Part shown: one piece after another, positions 8,368 through 17,010 of the stretch
How the letters are laid out: every line of letters begins with the position of its first letter
Position numbering within the stretch: position 1 is the stretch's first letter
Assembly: GCF_000429625.1 (NCBI RefSeq)
Contig: NZ_AUCF01000030.1
Location: 1-64,000 of the forward strand
Direction: 5' to 3'
From: Azospirillum halopraeferens DSM 3675
GTDB lineage: Bacteria; Pseudomonadota; Alphaproteobacteria; Azospirillales; Azospirillaceae
DNA length: 64,000 bases
The notes under the pieces: generated by a model
Told to the model about the DNA's origin: nothing
The model's database searches: none
Seen by the model: the letters and a program-made list of their open reading frames with translations, nothing else
Position numbers and translations under genes: made by a program

Positions 8368-8421
8368 ATGCGACACTTCGACCGCACGAACACGCTTCGA
8401 CTTACCGACCCGGCGCTCTGA
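8368..8421 (+). CDS. Putative leader peptide of leuA (17 residues)
   Basis: The short ORF begins 7 nt after the predicted -10 and contains CTT CGA CTT within the stretch TLRL, plus a final CTC Leu codon before the stop. CTT is unusual in this GC-rich genome, where CTG dominates. Leader-peptide attenuation of leuA is known in alphaproteobacteria, and some of their leaders are leaderless. Three Leu codons in 17 are suggestive but not a run, so this is tentative. Confidence 0.35.
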   Translation: MRHFDRTNTLRLTDPAL

Positions 8422-8549
8422 CGGCGTCCGGGCAAGCCGTGTTCCCTTAATCCTGCAACAGGTCGAAGCATCCCTGTCCCATGAGCGCCCACTGTCGACG
8501 TCCGATCTCCCGGCCCACCGGAACCCTGCGCGCGCTGCGACTTACGGGC

Positions 8550-8581
8550 GGTCGCCGAGCCCTCCCGGCGGCTCGGCGGCC
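8550..8581 (+). promoter_or_regulatory. Strong hairpin in the leuA 5' region (possible attenuator stem)
   Basis: Two 12-nt arms (8550-8561 and 8570-8581) pair with only one G-T wobble around an 8-nt loop. No U-run follows, so it is not a classical intrinsic terminator. Its place between the putative leader peptide and leuA fits an attenuation fold. The rest of 8200-8676 shows only a short Arg-rich ORF near 8479 that I do not consider a gene. Confidence 0.4.
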
Positions 8582-8676
8582 GTGAGCCGCGCCGGTCGTT
8601 CCATCGCCGCCTGACGGGGCGGCACCGAGACGAGACGCCCCCGCCCCATCGGCGGGACCCACGGAGCAGCAGCGCC

Positions 8677-10383
8677 ATGAACCACATCACCGATCCCGCC
8701 GCCGCCGCCGGCACCCGACGCATGCCGACCGAAAAGTACACGCCCTTCCGGCCCGTGACGCTGGCCGATCGCCAATGGCCGAACCGCACCCTGGACCGGG
8801 CGCCCATGTGGTGTTCGGTCGATCTGCGCGACGGCAACCAGGCGCTGATCGAACCCATGGGGCCGGATCGCAAGTGGGCGATGTTCGACCAGCTCGTCCG
8901 CATGGGCTTCAAGGAGATCGAGGTGGGCTTCCCGGCCGCCTCGCAGACCGACTTCGACTTCTGCCGCGACCTGATCGAGAGCGGCCGCCTGCCCGACGAT
9001 GTCACCATCCAGGTGCTGACCCAGGCGCGCGAGGAGCTGATCCGCCGCACCTTCGAAGGCATCCGCGGGGCGAAGCGCGCCATCGTCCATGTCTACAACT
9101 CCACCTCGGAGCTGCAGCGCCGCGTCGTCTTCGGCATGGACCGGCAGGGGATCATCGACATCGCCCGGGCGGGCACCCGGCTGATCCGGGAACTGGCGGC
9201 AACCTGCCCGGAGACCGAGATCGTCCTGCAATATTCGCCGGAGAGCTTCACCGGCACCGAGCTGGACTTCGCCGTGGAGGTCTGCGAAGCGGTCGCCGAG
9301 GTGTGGCAGCCGACGGCGGAGAAGCGGATGATCATCAATCTGCCGGCGACGGTGGAGATGTCGACGCCCAACGTGCACGCCGACCAGATCGAGTGGTTCT
9401 GCCGCACCATCAAGGGGCGCGAGCGCTTCATCATCAGCCTGCATCCCCACAACGACCGCGGCACCGGCGTCGCCGCCGCCGAACTGGGGATGCTGGCCGG
9501 CGCCGACCGGGTCGAGGGCACCCTGTTCGGCAACGGTGAGCGCACCGGCAACGTCGACGTCATCACCCTGGCGCTCAACCTGTTCACCCAGGGCGTCGAT
9601 CCCGGCCTGGTGATCGACGACATCGACGCCATCCGCCGGGTGGCGGAGCATTGCACCCAGTTGCCCGTCCACCCGCGCCACCCCTATGCGGGCGAACTGG
9701 TGTTCACCGCCTTCTCCGGGTCCCACCAGGACGCCATCAACAAGGGGCTGAAGGCGCTGGCCACGTCCAATTCCGGCAAGTGGGAGGTGCCCTACCTGCC
9801 CATCGACCCGCAGGACATCGGCCGCAGCTATGAGGCGGTGATCCGCATCAACAGCCAGTCCGGCAAGGGCGGCATCGCCTATGTGCTGGAAACCGAGTAC
9901 GGGCTGCAGATCCCCCGCCGCCTGCAGATCGAGTTCTCCGGGATCGTCCAGCGGATCGCCGACGAAACCGGCAAGGAGCTGACGCCCGCCCGGATCTGGG
10001 ACGCGTTCCGCACGGAGTACCTGGACAACGAACGGCCCCTGGCCCTGGTCGAGCACGCGACCGAGCCGCGCGGGCCGGGGTCGGGGCCGCGTACGCTGAC
10101 GTCGGTGGTGATGCGGGACGGCCGGCCGGTGACCATCCGGGGCCGGGGCACCGGGCCCATCGACGCCTTCCTGGACAGCCTGCGCCGCGATATGGGCATC
10201 GACATCCACGTGGTGGACTACCGGGAGCACGCCGTCACCACCGGCGAGGACTCCCAGGCCGCCGCCTATGTTGAGGTCCGCGCCGGCGACGGGAAAACCC
10301 TGTTCGGCGTCGGCATCGACCCGGACATCGTCACCGCCTCGCTGCGCGCCCTGGTCAGCGCAGCCAACCGGGCAACCCGCTGA
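8677..10383 (+). CDS. leuA: 2-isopropylmalate synthase
   Basis: The 568-residue protein catalyses condensation of acetyl-CoA with 2-oxoisovalerate, the first committed step of leucine biosynthesis. The N-terminal catalytic barrel (about 40-320) carries DLRDGNQAL and the metal-binding HPHNDRGTG near 255. The C-terminal third is the LeuA allosteric domain for leucine feedback. Length and the MPTEKYTPFRP start match the longer LeuA form found in yeast, actinobacteria and many proteobacteria. It stands alone with no other leu genes nearby and has a 5' region with signs of attenuation. Confidence 0.95.
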   Translation: MNHITDPAAAAGTRRMPTEKYTPFRPVTLADRQWPNRTLDRAPMWCSVDLRDGNQALIEPMGPDRKWAMFDQLVRMGFKEIEVGFPAASQTDFDFCRDLIESGRLPDDVTIQVLTQAREELIRRTFEGIRGAKRAIVHVYNSTSELQRRVVFGMDRQGIIDIARAGTRLIRELAATCPETEIVLQYSPESFTGTELDFAVEVCEAVAEVWQPTAEKRMIINLPATVEMSTPNVHADQIEWFCRTIKGRERFIISLHPHNDRGTGVAAAELGMLAGADRVEGTLFGNGERTGNVDVITLALNLFTQGVDPGLVIDDIDAIRRVAEHCTQLPVHPRHPYAGELVFTAFSGSHQDAINKGLKALATSNSGKWEVPYLPIDPQDIGRSYEAVIRINSQSGKGGIAYVLETEYGLQIPRRLQIEFSGIVQRIADETGKELTPARIWDAFRTEYLDNERPLALVEHATEPRGPGSGPRTLTSVVMRDGRPVTIRGRGTGPIDAFLDSLRRDMGIDIHVVDYREHAVTTGEDSQAAAYVEVRAGDGKTLFGVGIDPDIVTASLRALVSAANRATR

Positions 10384-10416
10384 CGGTGCCGCGCCGCCAA
10401 AGCCGGGTTCGCCCCA

Positions 10417-10446
10417 CCCTCCCCCGCGCCCGGTCGTGGGGGAGGG
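10417..10446. repeat. Palindromic intergenic hairpin
   Basis: CCCTCCCCC (10417-10425) and GGGGGAGGG (10438-10446) form a perfect 9-bp stem around a 12-nt loop, between the convergent ends of leuA and the MFS gene. There is no U-run on either side. Such C/G-block palindromes are common between genes of GC-rich proteobacteria and may limit readthrough. Confidence 0.5.
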
Positions 10447-10496
10447 ACGGGTGCGCCGCCCCCCCCCGGGTGCAATCCCCGACGGTGTGACGGCCC

Positions 10497-11957
10497 TCAC
10501 CGGTTGCCGTCCGGCAGCGCCGGACGCCCCGCGCCGGCACGGAGAACCGCAACGGTCGCGGCGGCGATCAGCACGCCCGCGGTGGCGAACACGGCCCGTA
10601 TACCCGTGCCAACGGCCTCCGGTGCCGCGGTCGCACCGTCGCCCGCCCCCGATGCCACCGCGAACAGCGCGCCCATGGCCGATGCTCCGGTGATCAACCC
10701 GATCTGGCGCGACAGATTGAGCACCCCGGAGACGAGACCGCGCCGGTCGGCAGGGACGTTCCTCATCACCGCCGTGGTGTTCCCGGCCAGGAACAGTTGG
10801 TACCCCGGAGTCAGCACGACGATGGCCGCGATATAGCCTGCCAGCCCGAAGCGCTCCGGCAGGACGGCCAGACCGAACGCCCCGGCGGCCAGGATGACCA
10901 GCCCGGCAATGACCACCGCCCGCACCCCCCGGCGATCGACCATCCGGCCCGCCGGGGCGCCGCTCAGCACGGATACGACCGGCCCCACCGACATCGCGAT
11001 GCCGACACCGGACTCGGACAGTCCCAGCGCCAGCGACAGATAGAACGGCCCGACCACCAACGTTGCCATCATCACCGATGCAACGACCGCGTTCGTCACC
11101 AGGCCGATCCTCAGGCTCCCGTCACGCCACACAGACGGGGGGATCAACGGCGATTCCGCCCGAGCCTGCACCAGCGCGAAGAGGCCCGCCCCCGATACGG
11201 CAGCCACCAGCAGGATGGCGTTGACCGCGCCGAAGGAGCGTCCGGCCGTGACGGCCAGGGCGTAGGCGGTGAGCGTCAGACCGAGGAGAAGCGTGCCCGT
11301 ACCGTCGAACCGCTCCCCTCCGGCCGTGTTCGTCGGCAGGGCGGCGGGAACGGGTGGGGGCAGGCAGCGGCGGACGAGGAACAGGTTCAGGATTCCCAGC
11401 GGCACCATCACGAGAAAGACCGCCCGCCAGCCGGGCCCGTCCAACAGGGCGCCGGCCAGCGACGGGCCGAGCGCCGTGCCGAGCGCGGACATGGACCCGA
11501 GCAGCCCCATGGCCCGCCCGGTCCGTTCCTTTGCGGCCACCTCGTGCACCAGCGCCACGGTGAGGGCCATCAGGACGGCCGCCGCAAGTCCCTGCACGGC
11601 CCGGGCCGCAATGACCATCCACAGGGTCGGTGCGATGCCGCACAGGACGGACCCCAGCGTGAACAGCGTCAACCCCGCCGACAGCATCCGCCGGCGCCCC
11701 GCAACATCGCCCAGCCGCCCGGCGCCGACGATCGTGACGGTCGTCGCGATCAGATAGATGATGACGATCCATTGAACCTCCCGGAAGGAGGCGTCGAACG
11801 CCCGCGACACCGCTGGCAGCGCAACCCCCGAAATGCTGATGCCGAGCGACGGCAGCAGCATCGTCAGCGCCAGTGCGCCGAGTGCCCACCGAGCCGATGA
11901 TTCCTGCGCCGCTGCGGCCCCGGTTTGCGCGTCTCCCTTCGCCATGACAGGCTTCAC
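10497..11957 (-). CDS. MFS transporter, DHA2-like (14 membrane spans)
   Basis: The product is an inner-membrane drug/proton antiporter-like protein of about 486 residues with roughly 14 hydrophobic segments. The motif GRLGDVAGRRRMLSAGL is the MFS loop 2-3 signature and ALGTALGPSLAGALLD resembles motif C of exporters. The GTG at 11957 is preferred because GGAGGT lies 5 nt upstream; the ATG at 11945 (482 residues) has that site too far away. The gene is divergent from the LysR regulator at 12100, a layout in which the regulator usually controls the exporter. The exported compound is unknown. Confidence 0.9.
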   Translation of the reverse strand: MKPVMAKGDAQTGAAAAQESSARWALGALALTMLLPSLGISISGVALPAVSRAFDASFREVQWIVIIYLIATTVTIVGAGRLGDVAGRRRMLSAGLTLFTLGSVLCGIAPTLWMVIAARAVQGLAAAVLMALTVALVHEVAAKERTGRAMGLLGSMSALGTALGPSLAGALLDGPGWRAVFLVMVPLGILNLFLVRRCLPPPVPAALPTNTAGGERFDGTGTLLLGLTLTAYALAVTAGRSFGAVNAILLVAAVSGAGLFALVQARAESPLIPPSVWRDGSLRIGLVTNAVVASVMMATLVVGPFYLSLALGLSESGVGIAMSVGPVVSVLSGAPAGRMVDRRGVRAVVIAGLVILAAGAFGLAVLPERFGLAGYIAAIVVLTPGYQLFLAGNTTAVMRNVPADRRGLVSGVLNLSRQIGLITGASAMGALFAVASGAGDGATAAPEAVGTGIRAVFATAGVLIAAATVAVLRAGAGRPALPDGNR

Positions 11958-12055
11958 CCCTGACCTCCATCGACCGGCGCTCCCCGATCGGAGCGCACGA
12001 AACCCTGGCATGGCCCGGAACCGTGCGGAACGCGCACGCTTTGCAGATTATTCGT

Positions 12056-12093
12056 GCATGGAACGCCCCATGCGGACCGATCGGTGCTATGGT
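12056..12093 (+). promoter_or_regulatory. LysR-type operator and -10 between the MFS and LysR genes
   Basis: An inverted repeat GCATGG (12056-12061) and CCATGC (12068-12073) lies in the divergent intergenic region. TATGGT at 12088-12093 is a good -10, and the lysR ATG starts only 6 nt after it, implying a leaderless mRNA. No -35 consensus is seen; the repeat overlaps its place, as expected for an auto-regulated or activator-dependent promoter. Confidence 0.45.
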
Positions 12094-12099
12094 CGCGCC

Positions 12100-13008
12100 A
12101 TGGCCGGGCCCGACCTCAACCTGCTGATCACCCTCGATGCGCTTCTCGGCGAAGGCAGCGTCGCGGGGGCCGCACGACGCCTGCGCCTGAGCCCGTCGGC
12201 AACCAGCCGCGCGCTGGCACGCCTGCGGGACGCCACCGGTGATCCGCTGCTCGTCCGGGCCGGACGCGGGCTCGTCCCGACACCCCGCGCCCTCGAACTG
12301 CGCCGGTCCGTCGGTCAGCTTCTGCATGACGCCGAAGCGGTTCTGCGGCCGGCGGCACCCCTCGACCCCGGCCGGCTTGTGCGAACCTTCACGTTGAGGA
12401 ACCGGGAAGGCTTCGTCGAGACGTTCGGGCCGGCCCTGATCTCCCGCATCGGCGAACAGGCGCCGGGGGTGCGGTTGCGATTCGTGCCGAAGCCGGACAG
12501 GGACAGCGCGCCGTTGCGCGACGGCGGCATCGACCTGGAAACCGGTGTCATCGGCGATGCCACCGGGCCGGAGATCCGGGCGCGGACGCTGTTCCGCGAC
12601 CGCTTCGTCGGGGCGGTGCGCGCGGGACACCCGCTCGGCACCGGGCCGGTGACGGCGCAGCGCTACGCGGCCGGCCGGCACGTCCTGGTATCCCGGCGCG
12701 GGCACGAACATGGTCCGATCGACGAGGCTCTTGCCACCGCGGGGCTGGCACGAACCATCGCCACGGTGGTCTCCAGCTTCTCCGAAGCGCTGGCATTGGC
12801 GCGCGCATCGGACCTGATCGCCGACGTTCCCGAACGGTACGCGGGTCGCCTGTGCGACGGCATGATCCTGTTCGGGTTGCCCGTATCGCTGCCGGACATC
12901 ACGGTATCGCTGTTGTGGCACCCGCGGATGGACGCCGATCCGGGGCACCGCTGGCTGCGTGAGTGCGTCCGGGAGGTGTGCGCCCTGCCGTCCACCCGAT
13001 CCGCCTGA
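12100..13008 (+). CDS. LysR-family transcriptional regulator
   Basis: The product has 302 residues. Residues 1-65 form the winged helix (LLITLDALLGEGSVAGAARRLRLSPSATSRALARLRDATGDPLLVR), and the rest is the periplasmic-binding-like effector domain. The ATG at 12100 starts the protein exactly at the canonical LysR N-terminus; longer in-frame extensions into the MFS region are not credible. There is no ribosome binding site, and a TATGGT -10 lies 6 nt upstream. It probably controls the divergent MFS exporter. Confidence 0.92.
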   Translation: MAGPDLNLLITLDALLGEGSVAGAARRLRLSPSATSRALARLRDATGDPLLVRAGRGLVPTPRALELRRSVGQLLHDAEAVLRPAAPLDPGRLVRTFTLRNREGFVETFGPALISRIGEQAPGVRLRFVPKPDRDSAPLRDGGIDLETGVIGDATGPEIRARTLFRDRFVGAVRAGHPLGTGPVTAQRYAAGRHVLVSRRGHEHGPIDEALATAGLARTIATVVSSFSEALALARASDLIADVPERYAGRLCDGMILFGLPVSLPDITVSLLWHPRMDADPGHRWLRECVREVCALPSTRSA

Positions 13009-13040
13009 GCGGTCGCGGCGCCCCGACCACCGCCGGATTT

Positions 13041-13055
13041 GTTCTTGATTTGTTC
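13041..13055 (+). promoter_or_regulatory. LexA (SOS) box, alphaproteobacterial type
   Basis: The sequence GTTCTTGATTTGTTC is an exact GTTC-N7-GTTC, the LexA operator of Alphaproteobacteria. It lies 25 nt upstream of the radical SAM start codon, where LexA would block transcription. The spacer is AT-rich, unlike its surroundings. Confidence 0.75.
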
Positions 13056-13062
13056 GTTTTGA

Positions 13063-13079
13063 GGGGGCATGTTTCCCCC
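13063..13079 (+). promoter_or_regulatory. Hairpin covering the ribosome binding site of the radical SAM gene
   Basis: GGGGG (13063-13067) and CCCCC (13075-13079) pair around a 7-nt loop directly ahead of the ATG at 13080. The purine block is the only candidate ribosome binding site, so the stem could limit translation. It is short and may be incidental. Confidence 0.3.
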
Positions 13080-14162
13080 ATGATGGACGAGCTGCCGGAT
13101 CGGGCGCACAAGGGGCGCGGGGCGGTGGGCAACCCCGACGGCCGCTTCGAGCGGCAGACGCGGGTCGCCGCCGATGACGGCTGGGGGTCGGCCTGCGACC
13201 CGGACCTGCCGCCCCTGCGCACGACGCTCACCGTCGACACCAGCCGCACCGTGCTCGCCCGCAACGAGTCGCCGGACGTGCCGTTCGACCGCTCGCTCAA
13301 CCCCTACCGCGGGTGCGAGCACGGCTGCATCTACTGCTTCGCACGGCCGAGCCACGCCTATCTCGGCCTGTCGCCGGGGCTGGACTTCGAGACGCGGCTG
13401 TTCCACAAGCCCGATGCCCCGGCGCTGCTGGAACGCGAGCTGCGCGCAAAGGGCTACCGCCCGCAGACCATCGCGCTGGGCGCCAACACCGACCCCTACC
13501 AGCCCGTGGAGCGCCGGCTGGGCCTGACGCGCCGCATCCTGGAGGTGCTGGACCGCTTCGAGCACCCGGTGGGGATCGTCACCAAGTCGGATCTGGTGCT
13601 GCGCGACATCGACCTGCTGTCGGGAATGGCGGCACGCCGCCTGGTCCATGTGTGCGTGTCCGTCACGACCCTGGACCGCGATCTGGCACGGCGGATGGAG
13701 CCGCGCGCGCCCACCCCGGCGCGGCGCCTCGACGCCATCCGCCGCCTGGCCGGGGCCGGAGTGCCGGTGGCCGTGCTGGTGTCGCCCGTGGTGCCCGGCC
13801 TGACGGATCATGAAATGGAGACGATCCTGGAGGCGGCGGCCGATGCCGGGGCGCGCGGGGCCAACACCATCCTCATCCGCCTGCCCCGCGAGCTGGGGCC
13901 CCTGTTCGACGCGTGGCTGCACGAGCACGCGCCGGAGCGCGCGGAGCGGGTTCTCAGCCTGATTCGCGATTGCCGCGGCGGTGCCCTTTATGAATCCGGA
14001 TTCGGCCGGCGGATGACCGGCCGCGGCGCCTACGCCGCCATGCTGTCCCGGCGCTTCGCTCTCGCCTGCCGCCGCCTGGGACTGGGGGAGCGCTGGGGCG
14101 GGCTCGATACCGGGCGCTTCCGTCCGCCGCCGGCGCCCGGCGACCAGCTTTCCCTGTTCTGA
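13080..14162 (+). CDS. PA0069-family radical SAM protein (SplB-like)
   Basis: The product has 360 residues. Its N-terminal third contains YRGCEHGCIYCFARPSHAYLG, where the CxxxCxxC cysteines (from about residue 79) bind the 4Fe-4S cluster used to cleave S-adenosylmethionine. The family is related to spore photoproduct lyase, but the substrate of PA0069-type proteins is not established. Start codons at 13080 and 13083 are both possible. The LexA box 25 nt upstream makes a DNA-damage response role likely. It ends with the typical short tail DQLSLF. Confidence 0.92.
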   Translation: MMDELPDRAHKGRGAVGNPDGRFERQTRVAADDGWGSACDPDLPPLRTTLTVDTSRTVLARNESPDVPFDRSLNPYRGCEHGCIYCFARPSHAYLGLSPGLDFETRLFHKPDAPALLERELRAKGYRPQTIALGANTDPYQPVERRLGLTRRILEVLDRFEHPVGIVTKSDLVLRDIDLLSGMAARRLVHVCVSVTTLDRDLARRMEPRAPTPARRLDAIRRLAGAGVPVAVLVSPVVPGLTDHEMETILEAAADAGARGANTILIRLPRELGPLFDAWLHEHAPERAERVLSLIRDCRGGALYESGFGRRMTGRGAYAAMLSRRFALACRRLGLGERWGGLDTGRFRPPPAPGDQLSLF

Positions 14163-14239
14163 GCGCCGCCGCCGACCGGCACCCCGCACCGGTGAAGCGG
14201 GACGAACCATTTCCGAATGTGACTATTTCAATTGCGGAC

Positions 14240-14271
14240 AAAAAAGCCCCACCCCGGCCGAAGCCGAGGTG
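14240..14271 (-). terminator. Rho-independent terminator with UUCG loop
   Basis: Minus-strand arms CACCTCGGC and GCCGGGGTG pair over nine positions (one G-U) around TTCG, then GGGC and six T. It is oriented only for minus-strand transcripts. Confidence 0.8.
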
Positions 14272-14474
14272 AAGACGAGTTTAAATCAGAGGTCAACACT
14301 GCAAGATAACGCTAGAAACTACTGCCGCCTGAAATCTGCGTCAGTAGTACAAAACAACCACCCGACAGCAGGCAGCCCCTGCGTGGCAGATGATCTTGCA
14401 CATGGGCGAGCCGCACCGCGGCGCCCGGCGCGCGGCGCCGATCGGCCGCTTCCGCAGCACCCTGACTCCCGCAC
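14240..14474 (-). ncRNA. Candidate small RNA with intrinsic terminator
   Basis: On the minus strand a promoter-like pair TTGACG (14504-14509) and TACGGT (14481-14486), 17 nt apart, is followed about 235 nt later by a textbook terminator. The terminator has a 9-bp stem with a UUCG tetraloop (14250-14271) and six U (14245-14240). In between are further hairpins, including ACTACTG/CAGTAGT and GCAGG/CCTGC pairs. No annotated minus-strand gene precedes the terminator, so it must end its own transcript. It lacks tmRNA and tRNA-like ends. I cannot assign it to a known family. Confidence 0.5.
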
Positions 14475-14773
14475 CAGTTGACCGTACACACTCGCTCCGA
14501 TTCCGTCAACCTCATGGCCGGTTACGACCTCTGCCCGCGCCCTTCGGGGCAGTATCACCAATGGCATTATTTAAAGCGCAAGTTCTGACTTGGCGGACCG
14601 ATTCGCCCGTTTGTGCACCGCATATAGTGGTTTTATTCCTGCTGATTTACAGGGCCGGTACGGCGCCGATCTCTCGACTTCCTCTGCTCGCAGACCAAGC
14701 ATTTCCGACTGCCGCTGCCGCGGAAAGCCCATCCCGGCACGATTTCATGCCAATACGATTCAGACGCAGCGTT

Positions 14774-14795
14774 TTTCTCGACGCGCGCAGAGAAA
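14774..14795. promoter_or_regulatory. Inverted repeat upstream of the symporter operon
   Basis: TTTCTC (14774-14779) and GAGAAA (14790-14795) are separated by 10 nt, about 120 nt before the DUF4212 start. This is a possible operator. The rest of 14510-14912 is AT-richer than the surroundings and holds no credible ORF. I found no convincing sigma-70 or sigma-54 promoter there. Confidence 0.3.
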
Positions 14796-14912
14796 TCCTG
14801 TATTGGGTTGTGGCGTGTTGGGGCTACCGCCCCGGGGGGCATCGCCGGGCTATTACCCACCGCAGGCCCGGCGGTGTGGAACGACAAACATTGCGTCGTG
14901 GGAGGACACTCC

Positions 14913-15194
14913 ATGAATGACCACAAGTACAATGTGGACAAATCAAATTCCGCAGCGGCCTATTGGCAGGAGTCGCTGCGTCTGATCCTCGGCTGCCTCG
15001 TCGTCTGGTTCCTCGTGTCGTACGGCGCCGGAATCCTGTTTGCCGATGCTCTCAACAGCATCCGCATCGGTGGGTTCCAGTTGGGTTTCTGGTTTGCCCA
15101 GCAGGGGTCGATCTACGTGTTCATCGTGCTGATCTTCTATTATGCGATCCGCATGAACAAGATCGACCGTGACCACGGCGTGCACGAAGACTGA
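14913..15194 (+). CDS. DUF4212 protein, small subunit of a sodium:solute symporter
   Basis: The 93-residue product has two hydrophobic segments (LILGCLVVWFLVSYGAGILF and SIYVFIVLIFYYAIRM). The motif AYWQESLRLILGCL near the N-terminus is typical of DUF4212 proteins, which are encoded immediately upstream of acetate-permease-like symporters. A GGAGGA ribosome binding site precedes the ATG. The symporter follows after 17 nt, so the two are very probably co-translated as a two-component carrier. Confidence 0.93.
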   Translation: MNDHKYNVDKSNSAAAYWQESLRLILGCLVVWFLVSYGAGILFADALNSIRIGGFQLGFWFAQQGSIYVFIVLIFYYAIRMNKIDRDHGVHED

Positions 15195-15211
15195 CCGGGA
15201 GACGGCGGACC

Positions 15212-16975
15212 ATGGATCTGAAAACTCTTACCTATCTCGTCGTCGGCGCCAGCTTCGCGCTTTACATCGCGATCGCCATCTGGGCGAAGGCGTCCACCAC
15301 CGGTGAATTCTACGTGGCCGGCAAGGGCGTGCATCCCGTTGCCAACGGTATGGCCACGGCGGCCGACTGGATGAGCGCCGCGTCGTTCATCTCGATGGCC
15401 GGCCTGATCGCGTTCCTCGGGTACGGCGGTTCGGTGTACCTGATGGGCTGGACCGGCGGCTACGTGCTGCTCGCCATGCTCCTGGCTCCGTACCTGCGCA
15501 AGTACGGCAAGTTCACGGTGCCGGAATTCATCGGCGACCGCTATTACTCCAAGGCGGCCCGCCTCGTCGCGGTCGTCTGCCTGATCTTCATCTCCTTCAC
15601 CTACGTCGCCGGCCAGATGCGCGGCGTCGGCATCGTGTTCTCCCGCTTCCTCGAGGTGGACATCGCCACCGGCCTGGTGGTCGGCATGGCGGTGGTGTTC
15701 GTCTACGCCGTGCTGGGCGGCATGAAGGGCATCACCTACACCCAGGTGGCGCAGTACGTCGTGCTGATCTCCGCCTACACGGTCCCCGCCGTGTTCATCG
15801 CCTTCCAGCTCACCGGCAACCCGGTGCCGCAGATCGCCATGGGCTCGGAGCTGACCTCGGGCGGCTACATGCTGGACCGCCTGAACCAGGTGGTGACCGA
15901 CCTCGGCTTCAACGAGTACACCCAGGGCAACAAGTCCACGATCGACATCTTCGCCATCACCCTGGCGCTGATGGTCGGCACCGCCGGTCTGCCGCACGTG
16001 ATCGTGCGCTTCTTCACGGTGCCCAAGGTGCGTGACGCTCGCTCTTCCACCGGCTGGGCGCTGATCTTCATCGCGCTGCTGTACACCGTCGCCCCGGCCG
16101 TGGGCGCCATGGCCCGCTACAACCTGACGGCCACCATCCAGACCGGCGAAGTCGGCTCGCCCGACGGCAACCTCGCCTACGCCGAGCGTCCGGACTGGTT
16201 CAAGCGCTGGGAGCCGACCGGCCTCCTGAAGTTCGAGGACAAGAACGGCGACGGCCGCATCCAGTATTACAACGACAAGAACCCGGCGTTCGCTGCCACC
16301 GCCGAATCCTACGGCTGGCGCGGCAACGAGCTGACCGTCAACGGCGACATCATGGTGCTGGCGAACCCCGAGATCGCCGGTCTGCCGAACTGGGTCATCG
16401 CGCTGGTGGCCGCGGGCGGCATCGCCGCGGCGCTGTCCACCGCCGCCGGTCTGCTGCTCGTGATCTCCGCCGCCATCTCGCATGACCTGCTCAAGAGCAC
16501 GCTCATACCGAACATGACGGAAAAGAGCGAGCTGATGGCGGGCCGCATCGCCGCCGCGGTGGCGATCATGATCGCCGGTTACCTCGGTTACAACCCGCCG
16601 GCCTTCGTGGCCCAGGTGGTGGCCTTCGCCTTCGGTCTGGCCGCCGCGTCGCTCTTCCCGGCGATCCTGATGGGCATCTTCTCGAAGACCATCACCCGCG
16701 AGGGCGCCATCGCCGGCATGATCACCGGCCTGGTGTTCACGATGGGCTACATCCTGTACTTCAAGGGTGTGTTCATCACGCCGTTCGCGGCGGACATCCC
16801 GGCCAACTGGCTGTTCGGCATCTCGCCGGAGGGCATCGGCTCGGTCGGCATGCTGATCAACTTCGTGGTCGCCTACGCGGTCAGCAAGGTGACCGCGGCC
16901 CCGCCGCAGGAAGTCCAGGAGCTGATCGAGCAGATCCGCCTCCCGGCCGGCGCCGGCTCCGCGCACAGCCACTGA
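15212..16975 (+). CDS. Sodium:solute symporter (ActP-like, VC_2705 type)
   Basis: The 587-residue inner-membrane protein belongs to the solute:sodium symporter family, with about 13 membrane spans and the conserved WMSAASFISMAGLIAF and GTAGLPHVIVRFFTVP segments. A polar loop near residues 310-380 (FEDKNGDGRIQYYNDKN) is specific to the subfamily paired with DUF4212 proteins. Members are thought to import acetate or other short carboxylates with sodium; the substrate here is inferred. The CBS-DUF294 protein downstream is a common partner of this carrier and probably regulates it. Confidence 0.93.
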   Translation: MDLKTLTYLVVGASFALYIAIAIWAKASTTGEFYVAGKGVHPVANGMATAADWMSAASFISMAGLIAFLGYGGSVYLMGWTGGYVLLAMLLAPYLRKYGKFTVPEFIGDRYYSKAARLVAVVCLIFISFTYVAGQMRGVGIVFSRFLEVDIATGLVVGMAVVFVYAVLGGMKGITYTQVAQYVVLISAYTVPAVFIAFQLTGNPVPQIAMGSELTSGGYMLDRLNQVVTDLGFNEYTQGNKSTIDIFAITLALMVGTAGLPHVIVRFFTVPKVRDARSSTGWALIFIALLYTVAPAVGAMARYNLTATIQTGEVGSPDGNLAYAERPDWFKRWEPTGLLKFEDKNGDGRIQYYNDKNPAFAATAESYGWRGNELTVNGDIMVLANPEIAGLPNWVIALVAAGGIAAALSTAAGLLLVISAAISHDLLKSTLIPNMTEKSELMAGRIAAAVAIMIAGYLGYNPPAFVAQVVAFAFGLAAASLFPAILMGIFSKTITREGAIAGMITGLVFTMGYILYFKGVFITPFAADIPANWLFGISPEGIGSVGMLINFVVAYAVSKVTAAPPQEVQELIEQIRLPAGAGSAHSH

Positions 16976-17010
16976 TCGACCGCGACCGATCCGGTCCGGC
17001 CATCGCAAGC

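Noticed and set aside
14240..14600. Possible tmRNA (ssrA) on the minus strand
   Set aside because: No tRNA-like acceptor, T-loop or tag-peptide frame could be found; the region is left as an unclassified RNA candidate.
14735..14752. Sigma-54-like GGCACG...TGCC sequence before the symporter operon
   Set aside because: The GG and GC elements are 11 nt apart, not the required 10, and the -12 part is a poor match.
14269..14920. Short plus-strand ORFs in the gap before DUF4212
   Set aside because: They overlap each other and the sRNA candidate and lack ribosome binding sites or any recognisable motif.
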